Assembly (NCBI GenBank): GCA_031254105.1
Contig: JAIRVB010000035.1
Coordinates: 186,001 to 250,000, forward strand
Direction of reading: 5' to 3'
Source: Chitinispirillales bacterium
GTDB taxonomy: Bacteria; Fibrobacterota; Chitinivibrionia; Chitinivibrionales; Chitinispirillaceae
Length of the DNA stretch: 64,000 bases
Positions within the stretch are counted from its first letter, which is position 1. Every line of letters begins with the position of its first letter. The position numbers were made by a program, and so were the translations under genes. Positions 35,841 through 44,636 of this stretch are shown here, one piece after another. The notes below the pieces were generated by a model. The model was not told where the DNA came from, ran no database searches, and saw nothing but the letters and a program-made list of their open reading frames with translations.

Positions 35841-36122
35841 TCATTTCTTAGCTTTTGTTTTATAATATGTATATATGGCACCTCGACTATTTTTAATCTT
35901 CAATGTTGTACCTTTATGTTCTTGAATTACATATTTAAGTATTTCTGCTTTATCACCAAAATCGTCTATTAGAATAATGTCTTGGCCATTCACCTTGTAT
36001 TTAAATGTCTGCTGATTGGTTTTAACAATATCAAACATTTTAATATATCCGGTTAAAAGTTGAAATTCATTTTCATTTATCGTTATATATTCAACAGGTA
36101 TTTCATATGGTGTTATTCCCAT
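35841..36122 (-). CDS. Hypothetical protein, probably 3' part of a broken secreted gene
   Basis: 93 residues starting MGITPYEIPVEYITI with no clear ribosome site. Beta-rich, with pieces such as FKYKVNGQDIILIDD, resembling lipocalin-like small secreted proteins. The upstream 34-codon signal-peptide ORF (36160-36264) would fit as its lost beginning, but several stops lie between in all frames. Confidence 0.45.
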   Translation of the reverse strand: MGITPYEIPVEYITINENEFQLLTGYIKMFDIVKTNQQTFKYKVNGQDIILIDDFGDKAEILKYVIQEHKGTTLKIKNSRGAIYTYYKTKAKK

Positions 36123-36159
36123 GAGGGCCTATGTCATTATATTTGCTCCCATCTCATTA

Positions 36160-36264
36160 CTAATTACTGCACCATTCCCCATATAGTACCTTAACATCCG
36201 TTTGAGAATACAAATTAAAACTGACAAAAAAGATAAACATAAAAACCAATAATTTTAGTTTCAT
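36160..36264 (-). pseudogene. Signal-peptide start of broken secreted protein
   Basis: AAAGGAG ribosome site and ATG, then MKLKLLVFMFIFFVSF, NLYSQ (signal peptide with likely cut after YSQ), VKVLYGEWCSN and a stop. A lipocalin-type GEW near the mature N-terminus suggests the same family as the next ORF downstream. Repeated AGTAAT around the stop points to slippage damage. Confidence 0.45.
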
Positions 36265-36320
36265 AGTAACACTCCTTTAAAGAAATTTATTTTTGCTCCA
36301 TTTTTTGCTAATTTTTTCAA

Positions 36321-36458
36321 GGCAGTTCACCGCTTTCATTGTCATTTGCTCGTAAAAGTAAAAAATTATCGTATGAGACAATAGGTAAAATAGCCGCTGT
36401 TTTGGAAGTTGAAGTGGATTGGCTAATAGGATTGGAAAAAATGAATTTGAAACAGTGA
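36321..36458 (+). pseudogene. XRE regulator, C-terminal half only
   Basis: The frame reads SKKLSYETIGKIAAVLEVEV, then DWLIGLEKMNLKQ and a stop. This is the second half of an XRE helix-turn-helix domain, without its first helices or a start codon. The stop overlaps the next possible start as GTGA. Confidence 0.5.
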
Positions 36459-36676
36459 GGGAATGGATTAAAGAAGCTGGATTTAAAATATTTCAGGATG
36501 AAAAAAATAAAAAATATAATCAATATCAAATTATCCACCCTGAATATAGGGCTGTCAACACTTACGAAGAACAAATATTAATTAATTTAATCAATGGAAT
36601 TGTTACAAATTGTGAAAATATTAAAGAGCAATTGACTACTAAGTTTATAAGAGACTTGTTTACTATCAACAAATAA
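36455..36676 (+). CDS. Small hypothetical protein coupled to XRE remnant
   Basis: 73 residues if started at the GTG overlapping the XRE stop. Mixed alpha/beta, polar, with EWIKEAGFKIFQDEK and YEEQILINLINGI. The GTGA overlap suggests it was the partner of the regulator, perhaps a small toxin or effector, and may no longer be expressed normally. Confidence 0.4.
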   Translation: MREWIKEAGFKIFQDEKNKKYNQYQIIHPEYRAVNTYEEQILINLINGIVTNCENIKEQLTTKFIRDLFTINK

Positions 36677-36700
36677 AATGACGGTATAATTTGATTCCCC

Positions 36701-38104
36701 TCACCGCCAAAGCCTCAAAAAATCGGGAAGCCTCAAAACATCATTATAAGAGATAAAGAGAAAGAGCGCCAGAAAGAGTATTATAAATATTTTATTTATG
36801 AGAAGCTGCGCTTTTACAGGAAGCGGTTTTTTCCGTATAGCTTCTATTCCAAGAAACATTAAAAGGCCGCCGTCTGTGATTACAAGCGGCATAAGATTAA
36901 GAACCGCCAAGTTTATTCCTATAAGCGCCATAAAATTTAAAATGTTTGAAAATCCTTGAAACGCCATGAAGCCTGAAATGGGAATAATATTAAGAGGTCC
37001 GGCGAGCTGGTTTGCGCTGACCTTGCCATTAACAAGCTTGCCCAGCACATCGAAAATCATTGTTGTAAATTCCCATGACTTCGCAATTGTGGGGCCTATA
37101 GCAGCGATAGGGCCGTATTTTACAAATTTTGTTATCTCCGGCGCTGGTTCGATGCCAAGCAGATAACGGTTTCTGGTTGAATCAAACGCAGGCGTCAGCT
37201 CTACGCCAACGACCTCGCCGCCGCGCTTTAACGTTATTTCGACAGGGCCGTTTTGAGGATCATAGTCCATCATAATAAAAGCAAACTGGTCAAAAGAGAA
37301 TACATGAGTTTCGTTTATTGACACAATAGTATCGCCCGCTTTCAGAGAGTTTTCCGCGCTGCCTCCGGGCATTACTTTACCTACAACAGGGAGAAACCGT
37401 GCTGGAAGCAAACCGCCTGTGGGGTCTTTTGGCATACGGGGGCCGCTTTTCTCGATGTAAAGACCCATCTCAAGAGTTTCTTGGCCGCGCTGTACTTTTA
37501 TATTGTAATCTCCGAGCTGCTGAGCTATTAAGTTTTGCACCTGTTCCCAGGTGTTCACCGGTTCTCCATTTATAGATAAGATACTGTCTCCCGCTTTAAA
37601 CCCAGCCTCCTGACCAGCTGAATTGTTGACAACAACACCAACCCTTGTGCTGTCCATAAAAGCGGGACGGTCTACTCCATAAATAAACATAACCCAAAGT
37701 GTGAGCAGCGCGAAAACAAAATTCGCGAGCGGTCCGGCTATGGCTACAACCGCGCGCTGCCAGATCGGTTTTGAATTGTCGCCGGCGCCTACAATATCTT
37801 CTTTTTCTTGTGACTGATTACCATTTACTGTTTCGCTCATACCATCTGAGCTTGTCTCTTCATCGGGATTGTTTCCGGCCATCGCCACATAACCGCCAAA
37901 GGGGATTGCGTTAATGCGGTATTCTGTGTCGCCGCGCTTGTGCTTCCAAAGCGGACGCCCAAAACCTATGGCAAAAGCAAGTACCTTGAACTTGCAGGCT
38001 TTGGCTGCCAGAAAATGGCCCAGCTCATGAACAAATACCAAAATCCCAAGAACTAAAAGGCCGACTACAATTGCCAATACGAAAAACAATGGACTCGCGC
38101 TCAC
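36701..38104 (-). CDS. rseP: RseP-type site-2 zinc protease
   Basis: 467 residues. HELGH at 26-30 in the first membrane segment supplies two zinc ligands; the C-terminal membrane segment has NLMPLVITDGG in place of the usual LDGG. Between them are two PDZ domains (GFKAGDSILSINGEPV and NSLKAGDTIVSINETHV). An acidic loop around residues 80-110 (ETSSDGMSETVNGNQ) is longer than usual. It cuts membrane-bound regulators and signal-peptide remnants. Last gene of the uppS-cdsA-dxr-rseP series. Confidence 0.94.
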   Translation of the reverse strand: MSASPLFFVLAIVVGLLVLGILVFVHELGHFLAAKACKFKVLAFAIGFGRPLWKHKRGDTEYRINAIPFGGYVAMAGNNPDEETSSDGMSETVNGNQSQEKEDIVGAGDNSKPIWQRAVVAIAGPLANFVFALLTLWVMFIYGVDRPAFMDSTRVGVVVNNSAGQEAGFKAGDSILSINGEPVNTWEQVQNLIAQQLGDYNIKVQRGQETLEMGLYIEKSGPRMPKDPTGGLLPARFLPVVGKVMPGGSAENSLKAGDTIVSINETHVFSFDQFAFIMMDYDPQNGPVEITLKRGGEVVGVELTPAFDSTRNRYLLGIEPAPEITKFVKYGPIAAIGPTIAKSWEFTTMIFDVLGKLVNGKVSANQLAGPLNIIPISGFMAFQGFSNILNFMALIGINLAVLNLMPLVITDGGLLMFLGIEAIRKKPLPVKAQLLINKIFIILFLALFLFISYNDVLRLPDFLRLWR

Positions 38105-38153
38105 GTGTTACACCTCTTTTTATTTAATGAAAATCAAAATCAAATTGCTGTAC

Positions 38154-38288
38154 GGGCGCGATTTATCGCGCCATATTTATCAACGGGCAGCCGCAAGGGC
38201 TGCCCGTACGATTTGTACGGGTGCGATTTATCGCACCCTATATTCGCGCATACCCTATACGCTGTACGGGCACCCCTCGCGGGTGCCC
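38154..38288. repeat. Cluster of four GC-rich palindromes
   Basis: In the dxr-rseP spacer: GGCGCGAT-TT-ATCGCGCC (38155-38172), CGGGCAGCC-GCAAG-GGCTGCCCG (38184-38206), GGGTGCGAT-TT-ATCGCACCC (38219-38238) and GGGCACCC-CTCGC-GGGTGCCC (38268-38288). Three of the four have TGTAC or GTAC at an edge. They differ in arm sequence but keep the design. Confidence 0.75.
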
Positions 38289-38321
38289 ATGTGTCCATTA
38301 TAAAAATCATTCCTATATTAT

Positions 38322-39482
38322 TTACACATACCTCGCAATGATTTCCTGCCGTGTTTCTTTATCCGCCTGCTCTATAACTTCAACGGAATCGGCTTTAATC
38401 GATTTATGATTACGCAATGCTAATGCCACTATTTCGGCGATACCCGTATATCCGATTTTTTCTCTTAAAAACAGATCTACCGCCACCTCATTTGCCGCGT
38501 TTACAACAGCGGGAGCCGTACCTCCCATCTCACCTGCCTCAATGCACAGTTTCAGGCAGGGGAAACGGTCTGGATCGGGTTCAAAAAAATCCATTTTGCC
38601 AATTTCCGGCAGATTTAGCCGTTTGCCTGTTATCGGAAATCTCTCAGGCCATGTAAGGGCATACTGTATGGGAAGCTCCATATCCGGCAGCCCAAGCTGC
38701 GCTATCTGCGCGCCGTCATAGAATTCTACAATAGAGTGTATGATCGATTGAGGATGAATCCAAACCCGAAGTTTAGAGTAGGGAAGTGAGAAGAGGTGAT
38801 GCGCTTCTATTACTTCAAACCCCTTGTTCATAAGTGTTGAGGAGTCGATAGTTATCTTTCTCCCCATAGCCCATGTCGGGTGGTTAAGGGCCTGCGCAGC
38901 GGTAATTGACGCGAATTTTTCTTTTGGTAAATTTCTGAAAGGGCCTCCTGAGGCTGTAAGGATTATTGACTCTACCGACTTGTCGGCATGGCATGACCCA
39001 AGACACTGCATTACCGCGCTGTGCTCACTGTCAACCGGCATCAGCCGCTCTTTATCATCACCGATAAGAGTTTGAATGTAATCGCCGCCGATTACAAGAC
39101 TCTCCTTATTGGCAAGCGCAACCCGCTTACCGCGGTTTAAAGCTCTTACAGTTGGTCTGAAACCCACCGCTCCTACAAGAGCGTTAAGCAGAATGTCATA
39201 ATCAGCTTCCTCGACAATTCTCTCAAGGCCCCCTGTTCCTTCGTAAACAGTAAGCTGTGAACCGAATTGTTCTTTAAGGACGTCCGCTTTTTGTGGATCA
39301 GCAATAAAAGCGTGCTTCGGTGAAAACTCTTTAATCTGTTCGACCAATAAATCTATATTGGAACCCGCTCCAAGACCCGATACCGCGAAATTCTCCCTGA
39401 AACGGCGTACGCAGTTACAGGCGCTTTTCCCGATTGATCCGGTTGAGCCGAGAATCAGGATTCTATTACTTTCGTGAATCAT
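38322..39482 (-). CDS. dxr: 1-deoxy-D-xylulose 5-phosphate reductoisomerase
   Basis: 386 residues. NADPH motif ILGSTGSIGKSA, metal/substrate motifs VDSEHSAVMQCL and SGGPFRNLPKE, then PTWAMGRKITIDSSTLMNKG and APAVVNAANEVAVDLFL. Second step of the MEP isoprenoid pathway, feeding UppS encoded upstream. The upstream spacer carries TTTCCAG tandem repeats. Confidence 0.97.
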   Translation of the reverse strand: MIHESNRILILGSTGSIGKSACNCVRRFRENFAVSGLGAGSNIDLLVEQIKEFSPKHAFIADPQKADVLKEQFGSQLTVYEGTGGLERIVEEADYDILLNALVGAVGFRPTVRALNRGKRVALANKESLVIGGDYIQTLIGDDKERLMPVDSEHSAVMQCLGSCHADKSVESIILTASGGPFRNLPKEKFASITAAQALNHPTWAMGRKITIDSSTLMNKGFEVIEAHHLFSLPYSKLRVWIHPQSIIHSIVEFYDGAQIAQLGLPDMELPIQYALTWPERFPITGKRLNLPEIGKMDFFEPDPDRFPCLKLCIEAGEMGGTAPAVVNAANEVAVDLFLREKIGYTGIAEIVALALRNHKSIKADSVEVIEQADKETRQEIIARYV

Positions 39483-39483
39483 A

Positions 39484-39514
<31 letters not shown>

Positions 39515-39561
39515 CAAAATAGAAAATAACTGGTAACTGACAACTGGAAACATCCTTCCTG

Positions 39562-40479
39562 CTATCGGGTTAACACCCAGGCCAGAAGATAGAGCACAGG
39601 AGCGGTGAAAAACACACTGTCGAATCTGTCAAGAATACCGCCGTGCCCGTGAATCATATTCCCCGCGTCTTTTACTTTGAAATAACGCTTTATAAGTGAT
39701 ACAAGAAGATCGCCTACCTGCGCCGTGATACCAATAAGAATCCCCATAACAGGCCCGATAATTATCGGATACTGCGGGTTTCTGATAAATATCCAGCATA
39801 CAGATATGATAACTACCGGGGCAAGGAGTCCGGCAGCGCTTCCCTCAATAGTTTTATTCGGGCTGATTGACGCGGACAAACGGCGTTTTCCCCAGGCAGA
39901 TCCGACAAAATAAGCGACGCTGTCGCACATGAAAACCGATGTGATCACAATCACTATCGCAAACTGATGCATAAGAGGAACCGTAGAAGGGCTGAAGAGC
40001 TGTTGAAACGGATCGCGGTACAGGCTCATCATACTGATAGAGGCGATATTTAAAAAAACTATCCCGCTGAAGAACAAACATGCCCTTTTCCAGCGCGCCT
40101 GAGGGTTAACCCTTCCGCAAAAGAAAGCTTCAAACGCTACAAACATGAGCAGTACGTAAATTGACAATGTACCAGGGATCGGATAGTTGAACAGGTAGGC
40201 GGTACCCATAGTGAAAATCCACACATACCCAATCCAAAAAGCGTTAACGGGAAAGGCTATGCTCAGCATATTTCTGTACTCATATACACCAAGCATCGCA
40301 AGCAGAAAAGCAAGAACCTGCCCCGGGTATATAGGTGCCAGATCCGGGCCCGGGGTATGGCCAAGCAGCTTTACCAGCGGCGCGGAAAGTGAAAACTGTG
40401 AATTGATAATAATTAAAGCCAGCGGGACCGCAAACACTACAAAAATCAGACGCTTTTTGAGATTGGCAGTGTTAATCAT
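39562..40479 (-). CDS. cdsA: Phosphatidate cytidylyltransferase
   Basis: 305 residues, about eight membrane segments. The signature is complete at the C-terminus: VGDLLVSLIKRYFKVKD and HGGILDRFDS; GKRRLSASISPNKTIEGS precedes it. Makes CDP-diacylglycerol for phospholipid synthesis. Start overlaps the uppS stop by 4 bases. Confidence 0.95.
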   Translation of the reverse strand: MINTANLKKRLIFVVFAVPLALIIINSQFSLSAPLVKLLGHTPGPDLAPIYPGQVLAFLLAMLGVYEYRNMLSIAFPVNAFWIGYVWIFTMGTAYLFNYPIPGTLSIYVLLMFVAFEAFFCGRVNPQARWKRACLFFSGIVFLNIASISMMSLYRDPFQQLFSPSTVPLMHQFAIVIVITSVFMCDSVAYFVGSAWGKRRLSASISPNKTIEGSAAGLLAPVVIISVCWIFIRNPQYPIIIGPVMGILIGITAQVGDLLVSLIKRYFKVKDAGNMIHGHGGILDRFDSVFFTAPVLYLLAWVLTR

Positions 40480-41180
40480 TCCTTTACCTTTCCGAATCGT
40501 CGATCCCGTTTGTTAAAATCCTCTATAGCGCTGATCAAAGCCTCTTTGTTGAAGTCGGGCCACAGCGTGTCTGTTATGTAAAGTTCAGAATAAGCGGCCT
40601 GCCAAAGCAGAAAATTGCTTATACGGCAGTCGCCTCCCGTGCGTATGATAAGCTCGGGGTCTGGAATGTCTTTTGTATAGAGATAACCGCTGAAACTGTT
40701 TTCGTCAAGAGTATCAATCAGCTTTGGATTGTCAAGCGCGTCCTGAGCGAACGCGCGGGCCGCGTTGACAATCTCCATCCTGCCGCCGTAACTTATGGCT
40801 AAGATAAGCGTGAGTCCGGTATTACCGCTCGTTTCCTCAATTCCTTTTTTCAGTTCCGCCCTTGTTTTGGCCGGAAGCCGCTCAAGACCGCCTATCGCCT
40901 TGAGCCGTACATTGTTTTCGTTGAGACTTTTTATCTCTTTACGGGTCATCTCCACAAGAAGATCCATAAGCATGGATACCTCTATCCGCGGGCGCCCCCA
41001 GTTTTCAGCTGAAAAAACATAAATTGTCAGATACGAAATCCCAAGCTCCCCGCACGCCCGGACTATCGCGCGCGTGGCGTCAGTCCCAGCCCTGTGTCCC
41101 GCGGTACGCGGCAAGCCCCGCCCACGGGCCCAGCGGCCGTTTCCGTCCATGATTATGCCAATATGGCGCGGGATGTTCAT
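40476..41180 (-). CDS. uppS: Isoprenyl (undecaprenyl) diphosphate synthase
   Basis: 234 residues. GIIMDGNGRWARGRGLP with the catalytic Asp, YLTIYVFSAENWGRP, and PELIIRTGGDCRISNFLLWQ near the end. Makes the C55 carrier lipid for wall synthesis. First gene of the leftward envelope operon; the 41181-41434 spacer holds its promoter zone and no other gene. Confidence 0.96.
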   Translation of the reverse strand: MNIPRHIGIIMDGNGRWARGRGLPRTAGHRAGTDATRAIVRACGELGISYLTIYVFSAENWGRPRIEVSMLMDLLVEMTRKEIKSLNENNVRLKAIGGLERLPAKTRAELKKGIEETSGNTGLTLILAISYGGRMEIVNAARAFAQDALDNPKLIDTLDENSFSGYLYTKDIPDPELIIRTGGDCRISNFLLWQAAYSELYITDTLWPDFNKEALISAIEDFNKRDRRFGKVKE

Positions 41181-41434
41181 AGTAAGCGGCAGACATCTCT
41201 TTTTAGTAGTGGAGTTTGGTTTTTAAATAGCTATTAAATATATATTAAGGAAAGGCTTATATATCAAATAAGTGAGGCGTTCGCGCGGACCGTTACACGG
41301 CGCAGATTATTTTACTTAGTGTTGAGGCGTATTTGTTTTATTGAATAATTTTTATGAGAGTGTAAATTATTTTCTGTAACTTAGTTTATTTAATACAGAA
41401 ATAATAATAATACATATATAATGTGTTACAAATA

Positions 41435-41593
41435 TTACTGATTGTAAAGCGCCGAAGTCAGGACGCTTCCCTGCATGTTATAAAAATTCCATTTTTGCAT
41501 CTCTTTTTTTATCTCAAAATATGCGTTATTATACGGCTCGCCAAAGTTCTCTTTGAGTTTTGAAATTGACATATCAAAGGCAATGGCAAACAT
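41435..41593 (-). pseudogene. VapD-like toxin, truncated
   Basis: 52 codons, start three bases after the stop of the 60-residue gene. MFAIAFDMSISKLKENFGEP, then YNNAYFEIKKEMQKW and MQGSV match the first half of VapD ribonuclease toxins (typically 90-95 residues), including the first-strand Asp (D7). After QGSV the frame ends within nine unrelated codons, so the second half is missing. VapD has a Cas2-like fold and acts as a dimeric RNase; this form is probably inactive. Confidence 0.65.
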
Positions 41594-41596
41594 GTT

Positions 41597-41779
41597 TTAC
41601 GCTTCTTCCAACGGGATAAAATATTTTTCTTTATCGAAAAAGATACGGCCGAAAGCATCCTTAGCCGATATTACAATACCGTTAAACGGGTTTTTTTCAA
41701 TATCAATAACCTCACCTGTAATCCAATCGTCCTGCCCTGTTATTTCAGGCGAAATCTTAACCTTTTCGCTGATTCCCAT
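41597..41779 (-). CDS. 60-residue protein upstream of VapD, possible antitoxin
   Basis: Excellent ribosome site AAGGAGG. Product begins MGISEKVKISPEITGQDDWI, continues through NPFNGIVISAKDAFGRIFF and ends YFIPLEEA; small and beta-rich. It looks intact. Position directly before vapD, three bases apart, suggests the antitoxin or regulator, inferred from layout only. Confidence 0.6.
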   Translation of the reverse strand: MGISEKVKISPEITGQDDWITGEVIDIEKNPFNGIVISAKDAFGRIFFDKEKYFIPLEEA

Positions 41780-41868
41780 AATAAACCCTCCTTAGCCGTT
41801 TTGGAAAAATCTCCTTACTTGAAAATAAATAGCGACGGAAACAAATTCAAAATTTGCCCATACGCAAT

Positions 41869-43374
41869 TTATCCTAACAACATAAATTGTTTTTCCGTCT
41901 TTTCCGGATCATTCACAACACACTGCGTAGTCCCATCGGGCATATCCTTTACAACAACTCCCGCGTTCGCGAACTGATCACGGATTTTATCTGCTTCCGC
42001 AAAGTTACGGGCTGCGCGGGATTTTTTTCGCAGGACTGATTTTTCCATGAGGATGTTTTTTAGATTTTGTGTGAAATCACCTTTAAAAAGAAGCGAGATT
42101 TTAAACCCTTCCGATTCTTCCAAAACTTCTGAAACCTGCTCCTCATCAACCCTGAACAGATCAAGTCCCAAAACCTTGTCAGCTTCCTCAATAAAGGCGC
42201 GTTTAGCCGCCCCGCTTGCTTTTTCATCGCGCAAAACTTCCCAAACAGCGGCGATTGCTCTGGGCATATTGAGATCATCACAAAGCGCGTCCATGAACGG
42301 TGTTAGTAAGGTTTGTACTTCTGAGTTATCAACAACTCCTGAAGCGGTATCAAGATTAGCGATTGTTTTACGTAAATTAGAAAGCCCGTGAGCCGATGCC
42401 GTCACGTTTTCAAAAGAGAACTGAAGCGGCGACCGGTAGTGGGCGCTGAAGCAAAACATTCTGTACGCAAGAGGGTCTGTCCCCCGCTCTTTAAGCTTTT
42501 GAAGTGTGACAAAGTTTCCGCCGGATTTGGCCATTTTGCCTTTATCAAGAACAAGAAATTCTCCATGAAGCCAGTAATTCACATATTTTTTTCCCGTTGC
42601 GGCTTCGCTTTGAGCAATTTCGTTTGTATGATGCACCCGTATGTGATCCGCGCCCCCGCAGTGAATGTCAATGGGTTGGGGGAGATACGCCAGAGCCATT
42701 GCGCTGCACTCAATGTGCCAGCCGGGAAATCCTGTTCCCCAGGGACTCTCCCACTCCATCTGACGTTTAGCGTCTTTGGGAGAAAACTTCCACAGGGCAA
42801 AATCGGTAACATTTCGTTTTTCACCCATGTCAACACGCTCGCCCGCTCTCAGACTTGATGGGTCAAGATGCGCGAAATCGCAGTAAGCGGGGAATTTGTA
42901 AGTATCAAAGTAGATGCCGTCTGTTGTACGGTATGTAAAGCCTTTTTCTTCGAGAGTCTGTACCATATCAATCATCTGTTTGATATGATCAGCCGCTTTT
43001 GGCCAGGCATCGGGCTGCGTAATATTGAGATTTGCGATATCTTCCATGAATTTAGCGGTGTAAAAGGCGGCGATATCCCACACGCTTTTGCCTTCACGCT
43101 CCGCGCCTTTTTCCATTTTGTCTTCGCCTGTGTCGGCATCGGAGACAAGGTGGCCTACATCGGTGATGTTTACAATGTGACGGACTTTGTATCCGCACAT
43201 AAGTAAAGCGCGTTTTAATACGTCTTCAAATATATAGGTTCGAAGATTTCCTATATGAGCGTAGTTATAGACTGTTGGCCCGCAGCAGTATAATCCGACA
43301 GAACCGTTTTCCTGCGGTTGAAAAAGTTCTTTGCGGTTTGACGCTGTGTTGTGTAAGTATAAGTCTCTTTTCAT
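41869..43374 (-). CDS. cysS: Cysteine-tRNA ligase
   Basis: 501 residues. CCGPTVYNYAHIGNLRTYI holds the zinc Cys and the HIGH motif (HIGN); GWHIECSAMA and HVHH-type zinc residues follow (GGADHIRVHHTNE); the KMSKS loop is KMAKSGGNF. The C-terminal anticodon region is present. Full length, charges tRNA-Cys. Confidence 0.97.
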   Translation of the reverse strand: MKRDLYLHNTASNRKELFQPQENGSVGLYCCGPTVYNYAHIGNLRTYIFEDVLKRALLMCGYKVRHIVNITDVGHLVSDADTGEDKMEKGAEREGKSVWDIAAFYTAKFMEDIANLNITQPDAWPKAADHIKQMIDMVQTLEEKGFTYRTTDGIYFDTYKFPAYCDFAHLDPSSLRAGERVDMGEKRNVTDFALWKFSPKDAKRQMEWESPWGTGFPGWHIECSAMALAYLPQPIDIHCGGADHIRVHHTNEIAQSEAATGKKYVNYWLHGEFLVLDKGKMAKSGGNFVTLQKLKERGTDPLAYRMFCFSAHYRSPLQFSFENVTASAHGLSNLRKTIANLDTASGVVDNSEVQTLLTPFMDALCDDLNMPRAIAAVWEVLRDEKASGAAKRAFIEEADKVLGLDLFRVDEEQVSEVLEESEGFKISLLFKGDFTQNLKNILMEKSVLRKKSRAARNFAEADKIRDQFANAGVVVKDMPDGTTQCVVNDPEKTEKQFMLLG

Positions 43375-43458
43375 CTTCTTTAGTTCTCGTTTTTTTTGAT
43401 TGTGATGCTCAATATGCTAGTTCCTTTGGCAGATCAACATGCACAGGTACACTCACAA

Positions 43459-44331
43459 CTAAAAAAGATCCAAATACTCACGAAGTTTCTTTAAAATTTC
43501 ATTTGGATCTGTAACACCTTGTTTTAGTAAATTCTCAACAGTGCTTACTGTCTCTTTCTTACCCTCCGCCAATCCCTCTTTCCTGCCGTCAAACTTCCCG
43601 CTATGGTATGACGTTCGTATTGAGTTGCGTTCGTAAAGGGTTTGGTCTAAATAGTGGAGATAAGCGTTCTTATCTTTTTCCGTCATGTTGTCGAAAATGA
43701 GTCTCTCTCTTGCTTCTTTAAGGCCGCGCGCTGTAAAATATTCCGGTATCTCAGTATTTTTAAGATAGTACATCCATTCATCAAGACTGTTTTTAGCCGC
43801 GTTATCAAAGTCATTAACGCAGAGGATATAATACTCAGGATATAAATCCTGCACTCTTTCCTTAGCGAAAAACTTTTTTTGCTTCTCATTCAGCTGAAGC
43901 ACGGTATTGCTGTGAATGCCGCGGTACTCCGTAACTCCATGATACACGTAATCCGACCCATCGCCCATGTCAAAATAAAGGATATTGATATGATATACTT
44001 TACGGACTTTACTGTAGTCATCCCCTGATAAGATATGTTCGGTTATAGCTTTTGAGACCCCATAAAGCATCCGCAAATAATAATCTACCTCCGCATTGTT
44101 CTGAATCTCAATAATAAGAAGTTCTTTCCTGCTGTTCTCTACCAGCATATCTACGCGGTTGAACTTGTCTTCAAAATGCTCCTGATTGGCCTCGCTCTCT
44201 TTAACATTAATGATTTTGATATCATCATTCAAAAGAACAGACAGAAAGCCTTCCAAAACCGTATGGTCAGCTTTATTGCGAAGCAGACGCTTTATAGCCC
44301 AATCAAACCGGATTAATTTTGGCTCTTTCAT
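43459..44331 (-). CDS. Rpn-like PD-(D/E)XK nuclease
   Basis: 290 residues from the ATG at 44331 (GGAG upstream), preferred over a TTG at 44400. Starts LIRFDWAIKRLLRNKADHTV, typical of Rpn/PD-(D/E)XK transposase-like proteins. Nuclease core FNRVDMLVENSRKELLIIEIQN (D...ExQ). The C-terminus has KFDGRKEGLAEGKKE and a helical end. Rpn proteins are recombination-promoting nucleases; some act in anti-phage defence. It shares an unusual upstream element with the fic gene 27 kb away. Confidence 0.85.
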   Translation of the reverse strand: MKEPKLIRFDWAIKRLLRNKADHTVLEGFLSVLLNDDIKIINVKESEANQEHFEDKFNRVDMLVENSRKELLIIEIQNNAEVDYYLRMLYGVSKAITEHILSGDDYSKVRKVYHINILYFDMGDGSDYVYHGVTEYRGIHSNTVLQLNEKQKKFFAKERVQDLYPEYYILCVNDFDNAAKNSLDEWMYYLKNTEIPEYFTARGLKEARERLIFDNMTEKDKNAYLHYLDQTLYERNSIRTSYHSGKFDGRKEGLAEGKKETVSTVENLLKQGVTDPNEILKKLREYLDLF

Positions 44332-44395
44332 ATATTGTATATCTCCAAACAAGGATAAGATAGATAATCCGGTTGTATGATACCTTACTGTAATA

Positions 44396-44448
44396 TACAA
44401 GATTGTACGAGATTGTATTAGTATTTAGTATTGTGTTAAATTATACGA
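44396..44448 (-). promoter_or_regulatory. Two-part upstream element of Rpn-like gene
   Basis: On the minus strand, TCGTATAATTTAACACAAT (44430-44448) then TCTCGTACAATCTTGTA (44396-44412), ending 64 bases before the start codon. Same motifs and order as at 17514-17558; the gap between them is 17 instead of 9 bases. Confidence 0.55.
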
Positions 44449-44586
44449 CAAAGGATACTCGGCGCACTAAAACAAAAAACGCCTTTGCCGATTTTTTTAT
44501 AGTCGCGTTTTAAGCCGGATGGCCTCATAAAAAGCCGGACGGGAAGTTGGGCTGTTCGGTGGGTTCATTCTTTTATGTGAAGTTTT

Positions 44587-44616
44587 CCATCCACGATTTT
44601 TTGGGGTCGTGGATGG
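44587..44616 (-). terminator. Hairpin after Mrr-like gene
   Basis: CCATCCACGA / TCGTGGATGG, 10-bp arms, 10-base loop, 20 bases beyond the stop of the endonuclease gene. No U-tract on the coding side, so it may only stabilise the transcript end. Confidence 0.4.
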
Positions 44617-44636
44617 GGTGGGTTTGTGGGAGTTTT

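Noticed and set aside
44332-44400. Upstream TTG start for the Rpn-like gene
   Set aside because: No ribosome site, and the added residues lie outside the family; the ATG at 44331 has GGAG at proper distance.
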